Source: Cryobacterium sp. GrIS_2_6 (lineage in GTDB: Bacteria; Actinomycetota; Actinomycetes; Actinomycetales; Microbacteriaceae). From it: 64,000 bases of DNA. The translations under genes were made by a program, and so were the position numbers. The notes under the pieces were generated by a model. The model worked only from the letters and a program-made list of their open reading frames with translations. It was not told the DNA's origin and made no database searches. Shown piece after piece: positions 26,901 through 36,456 of the stretch. The DNA is taken from positions 558,001-622,000 of the forward strand of contig NZ_JAXCHP010000001.1 of the NCBI RefSeq assembly GCF_035984545.1. The letters run 5' to 3'. The first letter of the stretch is position 1. Every line of letters starts with the position of its first letter.

Positions 26901-27413
26901 ATGCTGTCAGGCGAGCTGTTGAGTGAGGCATACGGTCGGGTCGGCGGCGTGGTGCGTTCGGTGTTGCGGCAGGCCGGACCGGCACTGCTCGAATACCGGG
27001 CGGACCAGGAGGCGAATTCGATCGCCTGGCTGGTCTGGCACCTGACCCGGGTGCAGGACGGACACGTTTCCGAACTGCTCGGCGAGGACCAGGTCTGGAT
27101 CAGCGGCGGCTGGGCCGCCAGGTTCGACCTGCCGTTCGCGATCACCGAGACCGGATACGGGCAGACCGCGGAACAGGTCGGTGGCGTCCGGGCCAGTGCC
27201 GAACTGCTCGGCGGGTACTTCGACGCCGTGCACGGCCGAACCCTTGCCTATCTTCCGACGCTGACCCCGGAGGACCTCGACCGGATCGTCGACACCTCGT
27301 GGAACCCGCCCGTGACCCTCGGAGCCCGGTTGGTGAGCGTGCTGGCCGACGACCTGCAGCACGCGGGCCAGGCCGCGTTCGTGCGTGGTCTGGCGGTCCG
27401 TTCCGGGGCCTGA
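26901..27413 (+). CDS. DinB / DUF664-family protein
   Basis: The 170-residue protein is a four-helix DinB-like bundle. The metal-binding His pattern is visible: WLVWHLTRVQDGHVSEL near residues 43-58 and DDLQHAGQ near 150. DinB relatives in actinobacteria include mycothiol-dependent transferases, so a detoxifying S-transferase role is possible but not shown. GGGGGAG precedes the ATG and TAGTCT upstream is a likely -10 box. The next gene follows within 8 nt, so they form an operon. Confidence 0.82.
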   Translation: MLSGELLSEAYGRVGGVVRSVLRQAGPALLEYRADQEANSIAWLVWHLTRVQDGHVSELLGEDQVWISGGWAARFDLPFAITETGYGQTAEQVGGVRASAELLGGYFDAVHGRTLAYLPTLTPEDLDRIVDTSWNPPVTLGARLVSVLADDLQHAGQAAFVRGLAVRSGA

Positions 27414-27420
27414 CCCCGCC

Positions 27421-28479
27421 GTGCGCCAGAGCGCCGTTCCTCCCGCCGCCGGCGCAATGCCTGCCGGGACCCGAGCGCGCGTGCCGCTGTGGCTCAGGGT
27501 CCTCCTGTCGACGGCCCTGCTCTTCGCCATCATCTGGTTCGTCGTCGTGCCGCAGTTCGCCGGCGTCGAGGCCGCCCTCGCGTCGCTTGAAAGCGTCTCG
27601 CTGCCGCTCGTGCTCCTGGCCGCTGCCCTCCAGCTGTCCTCGTTGCTCTCCTTCAGCGCGTTGACCGCCGCAGTGCTCGGACCCGTCCGGCCGGGCTACT
27701 TCACCCTGCTCCGGATCGACCTCGCGGACCTCGGGGTGAACCACGTGGTGCCCGGCGGAGGCGCGACGGCAGCCGCGGTGCGCTTCCGGCTCCTCGTCCG
27801 CGCCGGAGTGCGATCCGGCGCTGCGCTCACCACGGCGACCATCGAGACCACCGTTTCGAACCTCGTGCTCGGGATCGTGTTCGCCGGCGGGATCCTGCTG
27901 TCGATCACGACCCTTGTCGTCACGGGCACGTACATCGTGGCAGGGACGGTGGTGCTGGTCCTGCTCGTCGGCGCGTGCGCCGGCGTCTGGTTCCTGACCC
28001 GCCGGACAGAGCTTGTCGTGCGTGGAGCGCTCCGGGTGGCGGCGCGCGTGCCGCTGATCTCCGAGGATCGAGTCGAGGTCTTCGTTCGCAGTGTGGCGGC
28101 GCAGGTCCTCGAGCTCGTCACAGACCGACGGCGGATGTCCGTCTCGCTCGGCCTCGCCGGCGCGAACTGGCTGCTCGACGCGGCTTCGCTCGCAATCCTG
28201 CTTGCCGCGTTCGGGCATCCGCTTGCCATCGGCCCACTGCTGGCGGTCTACGGGCTCGGCGGGCTCCTCGCGCTCCTGCCGTTGACCCCGGGAGGCCTCG
28301 GTATCGTCGAGGGTGTGCTCGTGCCCGCCCTCGTCGCGGTCGGCACTCCGCACGCGACGGCGCTGCTCGCCGTTGTCGGCTGGCGGTTGCTCGAGTTCTG
28401 GCTTCCGATCCCGCTCGGTCTCGCCGCCTACGTGTCGCTGCGGTTCGGCGTGCGCCGGCGGCGTCCTGCCGTTCCCTGA
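27421..28479 (+). CDS. Flippase-like (UPF0104 / LPG synthase TM) membrane protein
   Basis: The protein of about 350 residues has eight or so helices. It contains the family's motifs DLGVNHVVPGGGATAAAVRF near residue 105 and LLPLTPGGLGIVEGVLVPAL near residue 285. Homologous domains flip lysyl-phosphatidylglycerol or related lipids, but the aminoacyl-transferase half is absent, so the cargo is unknown. The GTG at 27421 is 8 nt after the DinB stop; an ATG at 27457 is the alternative. Both starts have weak ribosome sites, consistent with translational coupling. Confidence 0.78.
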   Translation: MRQSAVPPAAGAMPAGTRARVPLWLRVLLSTALLFAIIWFVVVPQFAGVEAALASLESVSLPLVLLAAALQLSSLLSFSALTAAVLGPVRPGYFTLLRIDLADLGVNHVVPGGGATAAAVRFRLLVRAGVRSGAALTTATIETTVSNLVLGIVFAGGILLSITTLVVTGTYIVAGTVVLVLLVGACAGVWFLTRRTELVVRGALRVAARVPLISEDRVEVFVRSVAAQVLELVTDRRRMSVSLGLAGANWLLDAASLAILLAAFGHPLAIGPLLAVYGLGGLLALLPLTPGGLGIVEGVLVPALVAVGTPHATALLAVVGWRLLEFWLPIPLGLAAYVSLRFGVRRRRPAVP

Positions 28480-28482
28480 GAG

Positions 28483-29196
28483 TTACGGGCGCGGTATGCG
28501 CATCCAGGAATATTCGTTCTCTGGTCGCCCAGGCGTCCCGTAGCGCGGAGAGCGCAGAACGGTTCCGGTGTCCGCGAGGTACTCGAGGTACCGGCGCGCC
28601 GTCACCCGGGAGATCCCGAGTGCGTCGGTGACCTCGCTCGAGGAGACCGGGGACTCCTGCTCCTTGAGGAAGTCGACGACGGCCGCAAGGGTGCCTTCCG
28701 CGAGTCCCTTCGGACGGGGAAGCTCGACGGGCGCGCGCAGGCTCGCGAATGCAAGGTCGACGTCCGACTGGTTGGTGACCCGGGATTGCGTGCCGAGCTG
28801 GATCCGGAAGTCCCGGTACTGGCCGAGCTTCTGCGCGAAGGTCGCGTAGGTGAATGGCTTGATGAGGTATTGGACGATGCCTGCTGCCACTGCGCCGCGC
28901 ACGATCATCAGATCGCGCACCGCCGTGATCGCGATGATGTCCGTCATCAGTCCGGCCGAACGCATTCGGCGGCTGACGTCGAGGCCGTGGAGGTCGGGGA
29001 GCGTCATGTCCATCAGGACCAGGTCGATGGGGTTGCCCGCGGACTCAGCTTCTGCCAGCGACCGCAGGGCGGACTGTCCGTCCCGCGCGGTTCCGGCGTG
29101 CACGAAGCCTGCCAGGCGACCGAGATAGACCGCGTGGGCTTTCGCCGCGATGGCCTCGTCTTCGACGACGAGCACGCGGATGTCCGCGTCAGGCAT
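28483..29196 (-). CDS. Response regulator, DcuR/CitB type
   Basis: The 237-residue protein has a receiver domain (phospho-acceptor Asp in LVLMDMTLPDLHG, Thr in IAITAV, Lys in YLIKPF) and a C-terminal winged-helix region including SSSEVTDALGISRVTARRYL. This plan is that of regulators paired with C4-dicarboxylate or citrate sensors. Its start overlaps the kinase gene's end by 8 nt. The dctA symporter is transcribed divergently next to the kinase and is the probable target. Confidence 0.88.
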   Translation of the reverse strand: MPDADIRVLVVEDEAIAAKAHAVYLGRLAGFVHAGTARDGQSALRSLAEAESAGNPIDLVLMDMTLPDLHGLDVSRRMRSAGLMTDIIAITAVRDLMIVRGAVAAGIVQYLIKPFTYATFAQKLGQYRDFRIQLGTQSRVTNQSDVDLAFASLRAPVELPRPKGLAEGTLAAVVDFLKEQESPVSSSEVTDALGISRVTARRYLEYLADTGTVLRSPRYGTPGRPENEYSWMRIPRP

Positions 29197-30859
29197 CGTG
29201 GGGATCCCTCCCTCCGGTGGGGCGCACGCCGGCGACGTCCGCTGAGGGTGTCCGGCAGGGAAGCGTGACCGTGAAGACAGCGCCCCTCCGAAATCCGATG
29301 GTCAGGGTGCCGCCGAGCCGGTTGACGGTCTGTTGCACCAGTGCGAGGCCGAGTCCACGCCCGAACTCTCCGGGTTCCTTGGTGCTGAAGCCGCGGCGAA
29401 GCACGTCGTCGAGCGTTTCCGGATCGACGCCACGGCCGCTGTCGGCGACCTCGACGACGACGGTGGCCGCACCGATGTGCACGGAGAGGTGGACCTCCCG
29501 CGGCGCCGCGGCGTCCATGGCGGCGTCGAGGGCGTTGTCGATCAGGTTGCCCACTATCGTGACGAGGTCCCGGGCCTGCAGCCCGATATCGGACAGGCTG
29601 CCGGTGGCCTCGACGGCGAGGATGACTTCGAGCTCGCTGGCCTGGGCGAATTTGCCCATCAGCAGTGCGCTCAGCACGGGCTCGTCGACCGACGTGACCA
29701 CCTCGTCCGTCAGCATCTGGCCGAGTTCGAGGTCCCTGGTCGCGAATTCCAGTGCGTCTGCGGTGCGGCCGAGTTCCATCAACGAGACGATCGTGTGCAG
29801 CCGGTTGGCATGCTCGTGCGTCTGGGCCCGCAAGGCGCCGGACAGGGTCTGCATGGACTGCAGCTCGCTGCCGAGGGACTGCAGATCGGTGTGGTCGCGG
29901 ATCGTGGCGACCCACCCCATCGGCGTCGATTTCCCACGGCCGCTCACGGGTGGCGTGAGTGCGGGCTGCTGGCTGACGACGAGCACCCGGGTGCGGGTGA
30001 GGTGGATCTCATCCTGCACGGGTCGGCCGCTGCGGAGCAGGTCCCCGAGTCCCGCCGGGAGTTCGAGCTCGCCCAGGGTCGGGGCGGCGGCACCGCCCCT
30101 CGGATTCGCCGGTCGGGACGGGATGCCGAGAAGCTCGGCGGCCTGGTCGTTGTAGAGCACGAGATCGCCCTTCAGATCAACGAGGACGAGACCTTCCCGT
30201 ACGGAATGCAGCACGGAGTCGTAGTACACGAACAACTGGGCGAGCTGTTCCGGTCCCCAGCCCAGGGTGACTCTGCGGAGGTAGCGCCCGATCAGGGACG
30301 TGACGAGCGCGCCGGCCACCAGGAGGGCGAGTGCCAGGCCCAGGACAGCGGGCAGTCGGGCGGTCAGCGCGATCGACAGGTTGCTGGTCTTCACCCCGGC
30401 GGCGACGAGCGCGCGGACGGCGCCCTGCGCATCGACGACCGGCACGACCGCGCGGACGGACGGACCCAGGGTTCCCGTCGTGACCTCGGTGAACGGCGTT
30501 CCCGCCAGGGCCGGCGCGATGGTGCCGATGTACGGCCGACCGATTTCCGACTCGGTGGGGTGAGTCCATCTGGTCCGGTCCGGCGCCATGATCGTGATGA
30601 AGTCGAGCCCCGCCTTCTGCGTGACGCTGAGGGCATAGGGCTGCAGGAGTGCGCTCGGATCCGGGGCCCCGCTGGCCTCCAGGACGAGCGGGTTCTCCGC
30701 GATGGCCGTCGCGACCGACAGCATCCGGCTCTCGGCTTCGGCGTAGCCGCGATCGCGAGCGTCGATGAACAGTGCCGTGCCGACGGAGGCGGTCAGCGCG
30801 ACGATGAAGAAGGAATGGGCTAGGAAGAGCCGGCGCGCGATACTCCACTCGCGGATCAT
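29189..30859 (-). CDS. Sensor histidine kinase, DcuS/CitA type
   Basis: The 556-residue kinase has a first helix at about 11-31, an extracellular single-Cache domain (about 35-165), a second helix (about 170-190) and a PAS domain starting near EGLVLVDLKGDLVLYNDQAA. The dimerisation helix carries the phospho-acceptor His in QTHEHANRLHTIVSLMELG. The ATPase domain shows DNALDA, DSGRGVD and GRGLGLALVQ. This plan is typical for sensing C4-dicarboxylates or citrate outside the cell. It forms a two-gene operon with the response regulator. Confidence 0.88.
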   Translation of the reverse strand: MIREWSIARRLFLAHSFFIVALTASVGTALFIDARDRGYAEAESRMLSVATAIAENPLVLEASGAPDPSALLQPYALSVTQKAGLDFITIMAPDRTRWTHPTESEIGRPYIGTIAPALAGTPFTEVTTGTLGPSVRAVVPVVDAQGAVRALVAAGVKTSNLSIALTARLPAVLGLALALLVAGALVTSLIGRYLRRVTLGWGPEQLAQLFVYYDSVLHSVREGLVLVDLKGDLVLYNDQAAELLGIPSRPANPRGGAAAPTLGELELPAGLGDLLRSGRPVQDEIHLTRTRVLVVSQQPALTPPVSGRGKSTPMGWVATIRDHTDLQSLGSELQSMQTLSGALRAQTHEHANRLHTIVSLMELGRTADALEFATRDLELGQMLTDEVVTSVDEPVLSALLMGKFAQASELEVILAVEATGSLSDIGLQARDLVTIVGNLIDNALDAAMDAAAPREVHLSVHIGAATVVVEVADSGRGVDPETLDDVLRRGFSTKEPGEFGRGLGLALVQQTVNRLGGTLTIGFRRGAVFTVTLPCRTPSADVAGVRPTGGRDPHDA

Positions 30860-30993
30860 GGCGTGCCGCCCTTCTCACCTCGATGTGAATGAAATCGTCT
30901 ATGCGCCGCGCGTGAACAATATGACCGCAACCGTGACGCAACGTGCCCCGTCGACCATTCTGAAACGCACAACACCAGACAAAGGAGTCTCTC

Positions 30994-32388
30994 ATGGCAG
31001 CGCTGCGAGCCACACGTCCGGTCCGGCCGACGAAACCGATCGACACGTCCCACTACCTGTACATCGCGGTCGTCGTGGCCGTCGTGCTCGGCATCACCGT
31101 CGGCCTGCTTTTCGGCGGGAAGGACGGCTTCGCGGTCTCGCTCAAGCCGCTCGGCGACGTGTTCATCGCACTCATCAAGATGATGATCTCGCCGATCATC
31201 TTCTGCACGATCGTGATCGGCATCGGCTCGATCGCGAGGGCCGCGACCGTCGGCCGGATCGGCGGACTGGCTCTCGGGTACTTCCTCGTCATGTCGACGT
31301 TCGCGCTCGGAATCGGGCTGCTGGTCGGCAACCTGATCCACCCCGGCGCAGGGCTCGACCTGAAAGCGGCCGCGGCATACGTCCCGCCGGCGGCCGCGGA
31401 TTCGCAGGGCTTCTTCCTCGGCATCATCCCGACGACGCTGTTCTCGTCCTTGACGAGCGGCAACATCCTGCAGACCCTCTTCGTCGCCCTGATCGCCGGG
31501 TTCGCCCTGCAGAAGATGGGCAGGGCGGGCAAGCCGATACTCGAGGCGATAGCGAACGTGCAGGCCCTCGTCTTCCGGATCCTGATCATGGTGATGTGGC
31601 TCGCTCCGATCGGCGCGTTCGGCGCCATCGCGGCGGTCGTGGGTGCGACGGGATTCCAGGCGGTCGTCAGTCTCTTCACCCTGATGGGCGCCTTCTACCT
31701 CACCTGTATCCTCTTCATCGTCGTCATCCTCGGCGGGCTGCTGAAGATTTCCACCGGCGTGAGCATCTTCAAGCTGATGCGATACCTCGGCCGTGAATAC
31801 CTGTTGATCTTCTCGACGTCGTCGTCGGAGGCGGCGTTGCCCCGGCTGATTGCGAAAATGGAGCACCTCGGTGTCTCGAAGCCGGTCGTCGGCGTCACCG
31901 TGCCGACGGGATACTCCTTCAACCTCGACGGCACCGCCATCTACCTGACGATGGCTTCCCTCTTCATCGCCACAGCGATGGGCCAGCCGCTCGCGCTCGG
32001 CGAGCAGATCGGCCTGCTTGTGTTCATGATCATCGCGTCGAAGGGAGCGGCCGGCGTGTCCGGTGCCGGTCTCGCGACCCTCGCTGCGGGGCTGCAGGCC
32101 CACGCCCCGCAGCTGCTCGGCGGTGTCGGCTTCATCGTCGGCATCGACCGGTTCATGTCGGAGGCGCGCGCACTCACGAACTTCACCGGCAATGCCGTGG
32201 CCACCGTTCTGATCGGCTCCTGGACCCGGGAGATCGACAGGGCCCAGGTCGACCGGGTCCTCGACCGCCTGGAGCCGTTCGACGAGACCACGATGATGGC
32301 GCACACCATCGACCCCACCCCCGCGGAGCGGTCCGTTGCGGCAGAACGGGCGGCGCAGTCTGCGGTGCTCGAAGACGCCAGGCACTGA
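30994..32388 (+). CDS. dctA: C4-dicarboxylate:cation symporter (DAACS family)
   Basis: The 464-residue symporter takes up succinate, fumarate or malate with cations. Family landmarks are SLKPLGDVFIALIKMMISPI, the serine-rich FSTSSSEAALPRL re-entrant loop, PTGYSFNLDGTAIY and GVSGAGLATLA with a late IDRFMSEARALTNFTGN. About eight helices and two hairpins are present. AAGGAG lies 7 nt before the ATG. It is divergent from the DcuSR-type system, with 134 nt between, and is probably induced by it. A terminator hairpin follows. Confidence 0.92.
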   Translation: MAALRATRPVRPTKPIDTSHYLYIAVVVAVVLGITVGLLFGGKDGFAVSLKPLGDVFIALIKMMISPIIFCTIVIGIGSIARAATVGRIGGLALGYFLVMSTFALGIGLLVGNLIHPGAGLDLKAAAAYVPPAAADSQGFFLGIIPTTLFSSLTSGNILQTLFVALIAGFALQKMGRAGKPILEAIANVQALVFRILIMVMWLAPIGAFGAIAAVVGATGFQAVVSLFTLMGAFYLTCILFIVVILGGLLKISTGVSIFKLMRYLGREYLLIFSTSSSEAALPRLIAKMEHLGVSKPVVGVTVPTGYSFNLDGTAIYLTMASLFIATAMGQPLALGEQIGLLVFMIIASKGAAGVSGAGLATLAAGLQAHAPQLLGGVGFIVGIDRFMSEARALTNFTGNAVATVLIGSWTREIDRAQVDRVLDRLEPFDETTMMAHTIDPTPAERSVAAERAAQSAVLEDARH

Positions 32389-32414
32389 CCCAGGCCCACC
32401 TGGTGCGCGGCGCC

Positions 32415-32441
32415 GGGCCCGCCCCCTTCGAGGGCGGGCCC
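32415..32441 (+). terminator. Hairpin terminator after dctA
   Basis: A perfect 10-bp stem GGGCCCGCCC / GGGCGGGCCC with a 7-nt loop lies 27 nt after the dctA stop. No T-run follows. Confidence 0.65.
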
Positions 32442-32528
32442 GCCGTGGCGCATCCGTCTTCTCGCCGGGGGAGGATAGTCTCGGAATCAGCGCCGCCGGA
32501 GGCGCCTGACCGGGGGACCGAGAAGAAG

Positions 32529-35249
32529 ATGACGGAGATGCCCGACCTCACGTCGAAGGAAACCGCGAGACTGAACCCGGAGCCTCCCGAGGCGACGACG
32601 CTCGCGGACTTCGCGAGCAGCAGCGCCGGTGAGGTGCTGAGCCGACTCGGGTCAACGGCTGCGGGCCTGACCGGCGTTGAGGCAGCTCGTCGGCTCGCCT
32701 CGACCGGACCCAATGCGGTGCGCACGCACAAGGCAGGTCCCCTGTCCGTGCTCGGCAGGCAATTGCGCAGTCCCATCCTCATCCTCCTGATCGTGACCGC
32801 CGCCCTGTCGCTTCTCCTCGGAGACGTCACCAACTCCATCGTGATCGGCGTCATCCTCCTGGCGAGCGTCGGGCTCGGCTTCAGCAATGAGTACCGGGCC
32901 GAGCTCGCCGCCGAGGCGCTGCATTCGCGGGTGACGCACAAGGCCGTCGCCGTCAGGGACGGCTCCCTGGTCGAGATCGATGTCGTCGACATCGTTCCCG
33001 GCGACATCCTCCACCTGTCCCTCGGCGCCGTCGTCCCCGCCGACATCCGCTTGCTCTCGTGTGAGGACCTGCTCTGCGACGAGAGCATCCTGACCGGGGA
33101 ATCACTGCCGGTGGACAAGTCGCCGGAATCCATCCCCGGCGGAGCGGCGCTCGGCGACCTGAACTCCTGCGTGCTGATGGGCACGGTCATCCAGTCTGGA
33201 AGCTGCGTCGGCGTGGTCGTCTACACGGGCGCCCACGCCGAATTCGGGCGCATCGCACTCGGCCTCGGCACCCGGCAGCCGCAGACTGAGTTCGAGCTCG
33301 GCCTCCGGCGTTTCTCGCTGCTGCTGCTCCAGGTGGCCATCGGGTTGACGACGCTCATCTTCGTCGCAAACCTGCTTCTCCAGCGCCCCCTGCTCGAGTC
33401 CCTGCTGTTCTCGCTCGCGATCGCGGTCGGGATCACCCCCCAGCTCCTGCCCGCCGTCGTCTCCACTAGCCTCGCCACCGGGACCAGGGAGCTTGCGAAG
33501 CGCAAGGTCCTGGTCAAGCGCCTGGTCTCGATCGAGGACCTCGGCGACATGGACGTGCTCGTCACGGACAAGACGGGAACCCTGACCGAGGGGAAGATCT
33601 CCTTCACGACGGCGCTCCCTGCTGCCCCCCATGTGGACGCGGGAGATGTCCTCCGGTACGGGCTGCTCGCGACCGAGGTCGACTACTCGACGGGCACGGT
33701 GTCGACGGTCGGCCAGAACCCGCTCGACGTGGCCGTCTGGGCCGCACCGGAGGCCCCGGCCTCGCAGGTGTCCGAGTACACCCGGCTCGATGTGATTCCG
33801 TTCGACCATGAGCGCCGGATGACAAGCGTGCTCGTGCGAGACCCGGCAGGGACGGTCACCCTCGTCACCAAGGGTTCGCCCGAGGATGTGCTCCGGGTCT
33901 GCCGCGACGTGGCACCGGCCGCCCGGAACCTGCTTGACCAGCAATACGCGAAGGGCAGCCGCGTGGTCGCGGTGGCGACCCGGACAGCCTCCGGGCTCAC
34001 GGGCATCCGCCCGGCCGATGAGAACGACCTCACCCTCGCCGGGTTCCTCATCTTCCTCGACCGCCCGAAGCAGAGCGCGCGGGTTTCGCTGAAGCGGCTC
34101 GAGACCCTGGGCATCTCCGTGAAGATCGCGACGGGGGATAACGCCCGGGTCGCGGAGAAGGTGTGCGGCGACCTCGGCCTTGAGTCGGGGGGCACCCTGA
34201 CGGGCAGGGAGATCGACGCCCTGACGGATGCCGAACTCGCGGTCCGTGCGGAGGACGCGAGCATCTTCGCCCGGGTGTCCCCGGAGCAGAAGTCCCGGCT
34301 CATCCACGCCCTGCGGGCGAACGGGCGTGCCGTCGGTTTCCTCGGCGACGGCGTCAACGACGCCCTTGCCCTGCACGGAGCCGACATCGGGATCTCGGTG
34401 GACAGCGCAACGGATGTCGCCAAGGACGCCGCGGATGTCGTGCTGCTCGACAAGGACCTCGGAGTGCTGGCCGACGGGGTGATGGAAGGTCGACGGATCT
34501 TCGCGAACACGATCAAATACGTGCTGATGGGCACCTCGAGCAATTTCGGCAACATGTTCAGCGCGGCGACGGCATCCGTCGTGCTCAGCTTTCTGCCGAT
34601 GCTGCCCGGGCAGATCCTGCTGAACAACCTTCTCTACGACGCCGGCCAGCTCGCCATTCCCGGCGACCGGGTCGACAAGGAGCAGCTGCTCGCGCCCTCG
34701 CACTGGGACATCGGGTACATCCGGCGCTTCATGTTCCTGTTCGGCCCGATCAGCTCGCTCTTCGACTTCGCGACCTTCGCGCTGATGCTCCTGGTCTTCC
34801 AGGCCGCGCCCGGAGAGTTCCGGGCGGGGTGGTTCATCGAATCGCTGGCCACGCAGACGCTTATTATTTTCGCGATCCGCACCCGACGGGTGCCGTTCCT
34901 GCGTAGCAGGGCCTCTCGAGGGCTCACCATCTCGGCGTTCTCCGTTGTCGCGATCGGCATGTACCTGCCGTTCTCTCCGCTCGCCGGAGTCCTCGGCTTC
35001 GACCCCCTGCCGCTGCCGTTCTTCCTTGCCCTGGCCGGGATGACCGTGCTGTACCTCGTCCTGGTCGAGTTCGCCAAGCAGTGGTTCTTCAGCCGCCCCG
35101 CGCAGCAGCCGACGGCCACCCGTCAGCGGGTCTCGAGCCACCACCTTGCCCGGCGGGCGGCCCGCTTCAGCGTCGTGGAACCGGGGGCGGTCGTCGCCAG
35201 GCGACGGTCGGCCTCGCGGCGCAGACGTGCCAGGGCCGGGCGGAAATAG
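32529..35249 (+). CDS. mgtA: Magnesium-translocating P-type ATPase
   Basis: This 906-residue type IIIB P-ATPase imports Mg2+. It shows TGES near residue 190, DKTGTLTEG near 346, a TGDN motif and GDGVNDALALHGADIGISV near 605, followed by C-terminal helices with the conserved LLNNLLYDAGQLAIPGDRVD. The N-terminal part has the P-ATPase cation-transporter domain (LSRLGSTAAGLTGVEAARRL). The ATG was chosen with GAGAAGAAG upstream; the frame is open further back. Mg2+-transport ATPases are usually controlled by Mg2+-sensing leaders, but the upstream gap to dctA is short and shows none. Confidence 0.9.
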   Translation: MTEMPDLTSKETARLNPEPPEATTLADFASSSAGEVLSRLGSTAAGLTGVEAARRLASTGPNAVRTHKAGPLSVLGRQLRSPILILLIVTAALSLLLGDVTNSIVIGVILLASVGLGFSNEYRAELAAEALHSRVTHKAVAVRDGSLVEIDVVDIVPGDILHLSLGAVVPADIRLLSCEDLLCDESILTGESLPVDKSPESIPGGAALGDLNSCVLMGTVIQSGSCVGVVVYTGAHAEFGRIALGLGTRQPQTEFELGLRRFSLLLLQVAIGLTTLIFVANLLLQRPLLESLLFSLAIAVGITPQLLPAVVSTSLATGTRELAKRKVLVKRLVSIEDLGDMDVLVTDKTGTLTEGKISFTTALPAAPHVDAGDVLRYGLLATEVDYSTGTVSTVGQNPLDVAVWAAPEAPASQVSEYTRLDVIPFDHERRMTSVLVRDPAGTVTLVTKGSPEDVLRVCRDVAPAARNLLDQQYAKGSRVVAVATRTASGLTGIRPADENDLTLAGFLIFLDRPKQSARVSLKRLETLGISVKIATGDNARVAEKVCGDLGLESGGTLTGREIDALTDAELAVRAEDASIFARVSPEQKSRLIHALRANGRAVGFLGDGVNDALALHGADIGISVDSATDVAKDAADVVLLDKDLGVLADGVMEGRRIFANTIKYVLMGTSSNFGNMFSAATASVVLSFLPMLPGQILLNNLLYDAGQLAIPGDRVDKEQLLAPSHWDIGYIRRFMFLFGPISSLFDFATFALMLLVFQAAPGEFRAGWFIESLATQTLIIFAIRTRRVPFLRSRASRGLTISAFSVVAIGMYLPFSPLAGVLGFDPLPLPFFLALAGMTVLYLVLVEFAKQWFFSRPAQQPTATRQRVSSHHLARRAARFSVVEPGAVVARRRSASRRRRARAGRK

Positions 35250-35306
35250 CCTCACGACGGAGGCGGATCCTGGCGGAGGCTGATCAGGGACTCATCAGGG
35301 AGCGGA

Positions 35307-35744
35307 TCACGAGGCGAGGGCGGCTACGATCGAGTCGGCCCACTGGCGGGCCCGGTCGAGCTCCCCGTCGGCGAGCGGTCCGGTCTTGCCGTCGACGATG
35401 AAACACGTCGGCCCGGCCAGGATGTGGGCCCCTGCGGGCTTGAGCCTGCGGGTCACCCTCCCTGCGGCGCCCCCGTGCAGGGGCGAGTGGACCCGGGTGT
35501 CGAAGGCGGCAGCCTGGATACCGCGCAGGGTGCCGGGGTGCAACTGGTCGAGGAAGGCTTGCATCCGCGGTGATGGACGCCAGCCGTTGATCGGGCAGCC
35601 GACGAAGAGGAGATCCACTCCGGTCAGGCTGTCCGGGCTGATGGTCGAAACGGACACCGCACTGCCGCCGATCGCATCCGCGATGGTCCCTGCAACGGAT
35701 TCGGTGGTGCCGTAGGTGGAATCGAAGACAACGATCGCGCTCAC
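35307..35744 (-). CDS. Flavodoxin-domain protein
   Basis: The 145-residue protein starts SAIVVFDSTYGTTESVAG, a flavodoxin-like FMN-phosphate loop (T/S-x-T-G/T-x-T pattern), and continues with LLFVGCPINGWRPSPRMQAF and an IQAAAFDTRVHSP strand. It probably binds FMN and moves electrons or acts as a quinone reductase. The GTG at 35742-35744 has GGAGG upstream; the longer open frame is out of context. It is convergent with mgtA. Confidence 0.8.
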   Translation of the reverse strand: MSAIVVFDSTYGTTESVAGTIADAIGGSAVSVSTISPDSLTGVDLLFVGCPINGWRPSPRMQAFLDQLHPGTLRGIQAAAFDTRVHSPLHGGAAGRVTRRLKPAGAHILAGPTCFIVDGKTGPLADGELDRARQWADSIVAALAS

Positions 35745-35862
35745 GAGCGGCCTCCAGTCGGAAACGACGGTTCGGATGCTCTCAGTGTGGTCCCGGCGGG
35801 TGGGCGGGTCGAGGCTCGCTCGTGCCGGAGAAATACCCAGAACGGGTGTCACGCGGGTGAGA

Positions 35863-36456
35863 TCAGTCGTCGAGGCCGCGCGCGACGAGGGCCTCGCCGA
35901 TCGCATCCGCTGCGTACAGGGAGCGCACGACGACCGGCACCGCGAGCGCGAGCAGGGAGCCCTGGGTGCCGCGGGCCCTGCGTGCCTCGAGCACCTCGGT
36001 GACGATCTCGGCGACGAGGGGGATGCAGCGCAGCGTGATCGCAACGAGCAGTCCGACCCTGTCGGCATCGACCCAGCGATCGAAAGGGCGGAGCAGCCGC
36101 TGGAACCCCTCGAGGACCGCCGTGACGGTGGTCGTGAGCGTGAAGAGCGCGGCGAGGGCGACGGCCGCGAGCAGCCGCCCGGCCATGAGCGCCGCCGGGA
36201 CCCAGCCCGCCAGGAGCGCCTGGATCGGCACGGCGATCAGGAGGATCCACAGGATCGGACCGATCTGCTGCCAGGCCGCGCGCGCAGGCACGCCGGCCCC
36301 GAGATACAGGCCGGCGATGATACCGAGCGCGACCAGGAGCTGCCACGGTTCGCCGAGAATGCCGACCCAGAGCACCCCGGCCGACAGGACGGCCAGCTTG
36401 AGCAGGGTCGGCGCCCGGTGGAGGAGTGAATGCCCGGGGGAGTAGAGGCCGATCAT
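35863..36456 (-). CDS. bioN: ECF transporter transmembrane protein, biotin type
   Basis: The 197-residue EcfT-family protein has five or six helices and begins with the usual SLLHRAPTLLKLAVL segment. The cytoplasmic motif region is seen as VLEARRARGTQGS near residue 155; such Ala-Arg-Gly motifs couple the two ATPases to the substrate protein. It overlaps the ATPase gene by 4 nt. With the BioY and ATPase genes upstream it forms a dedicated biotin importer. Confidence 0.85.
   Translation of the reverse strand: MIGLYSPGHSLLHRAPTLLKLAVLSAGVLWVGILGEPWQLLVALGIIAGLYLGAGVPARAAWQQIGPILWILLIAVPIQALLAGWVPAALMAGRLLAAVALAALFTLTTTVTAVLEGFQRLLRPFDRWVDADRVGLLVAITLRCIPLVAEIVTEVLEARRARGTQGSLLALAVPVVVRSLYAADAIGEALVARGLDD

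Noticed and set aside
30860-30993. A clear palindromic operator between the kinase and dctA
   Set aside because: Candidate arms near 30875-30892 do not pair well enough; no operator is claimed.
33102-35255. A 717-codon open frame antisense to mgtA
   Set aside because: It mirrors the magnesium ATPase, is extremely Arg/Glu/Gly-rich and matches no domain. GC-rich third positions explain it.
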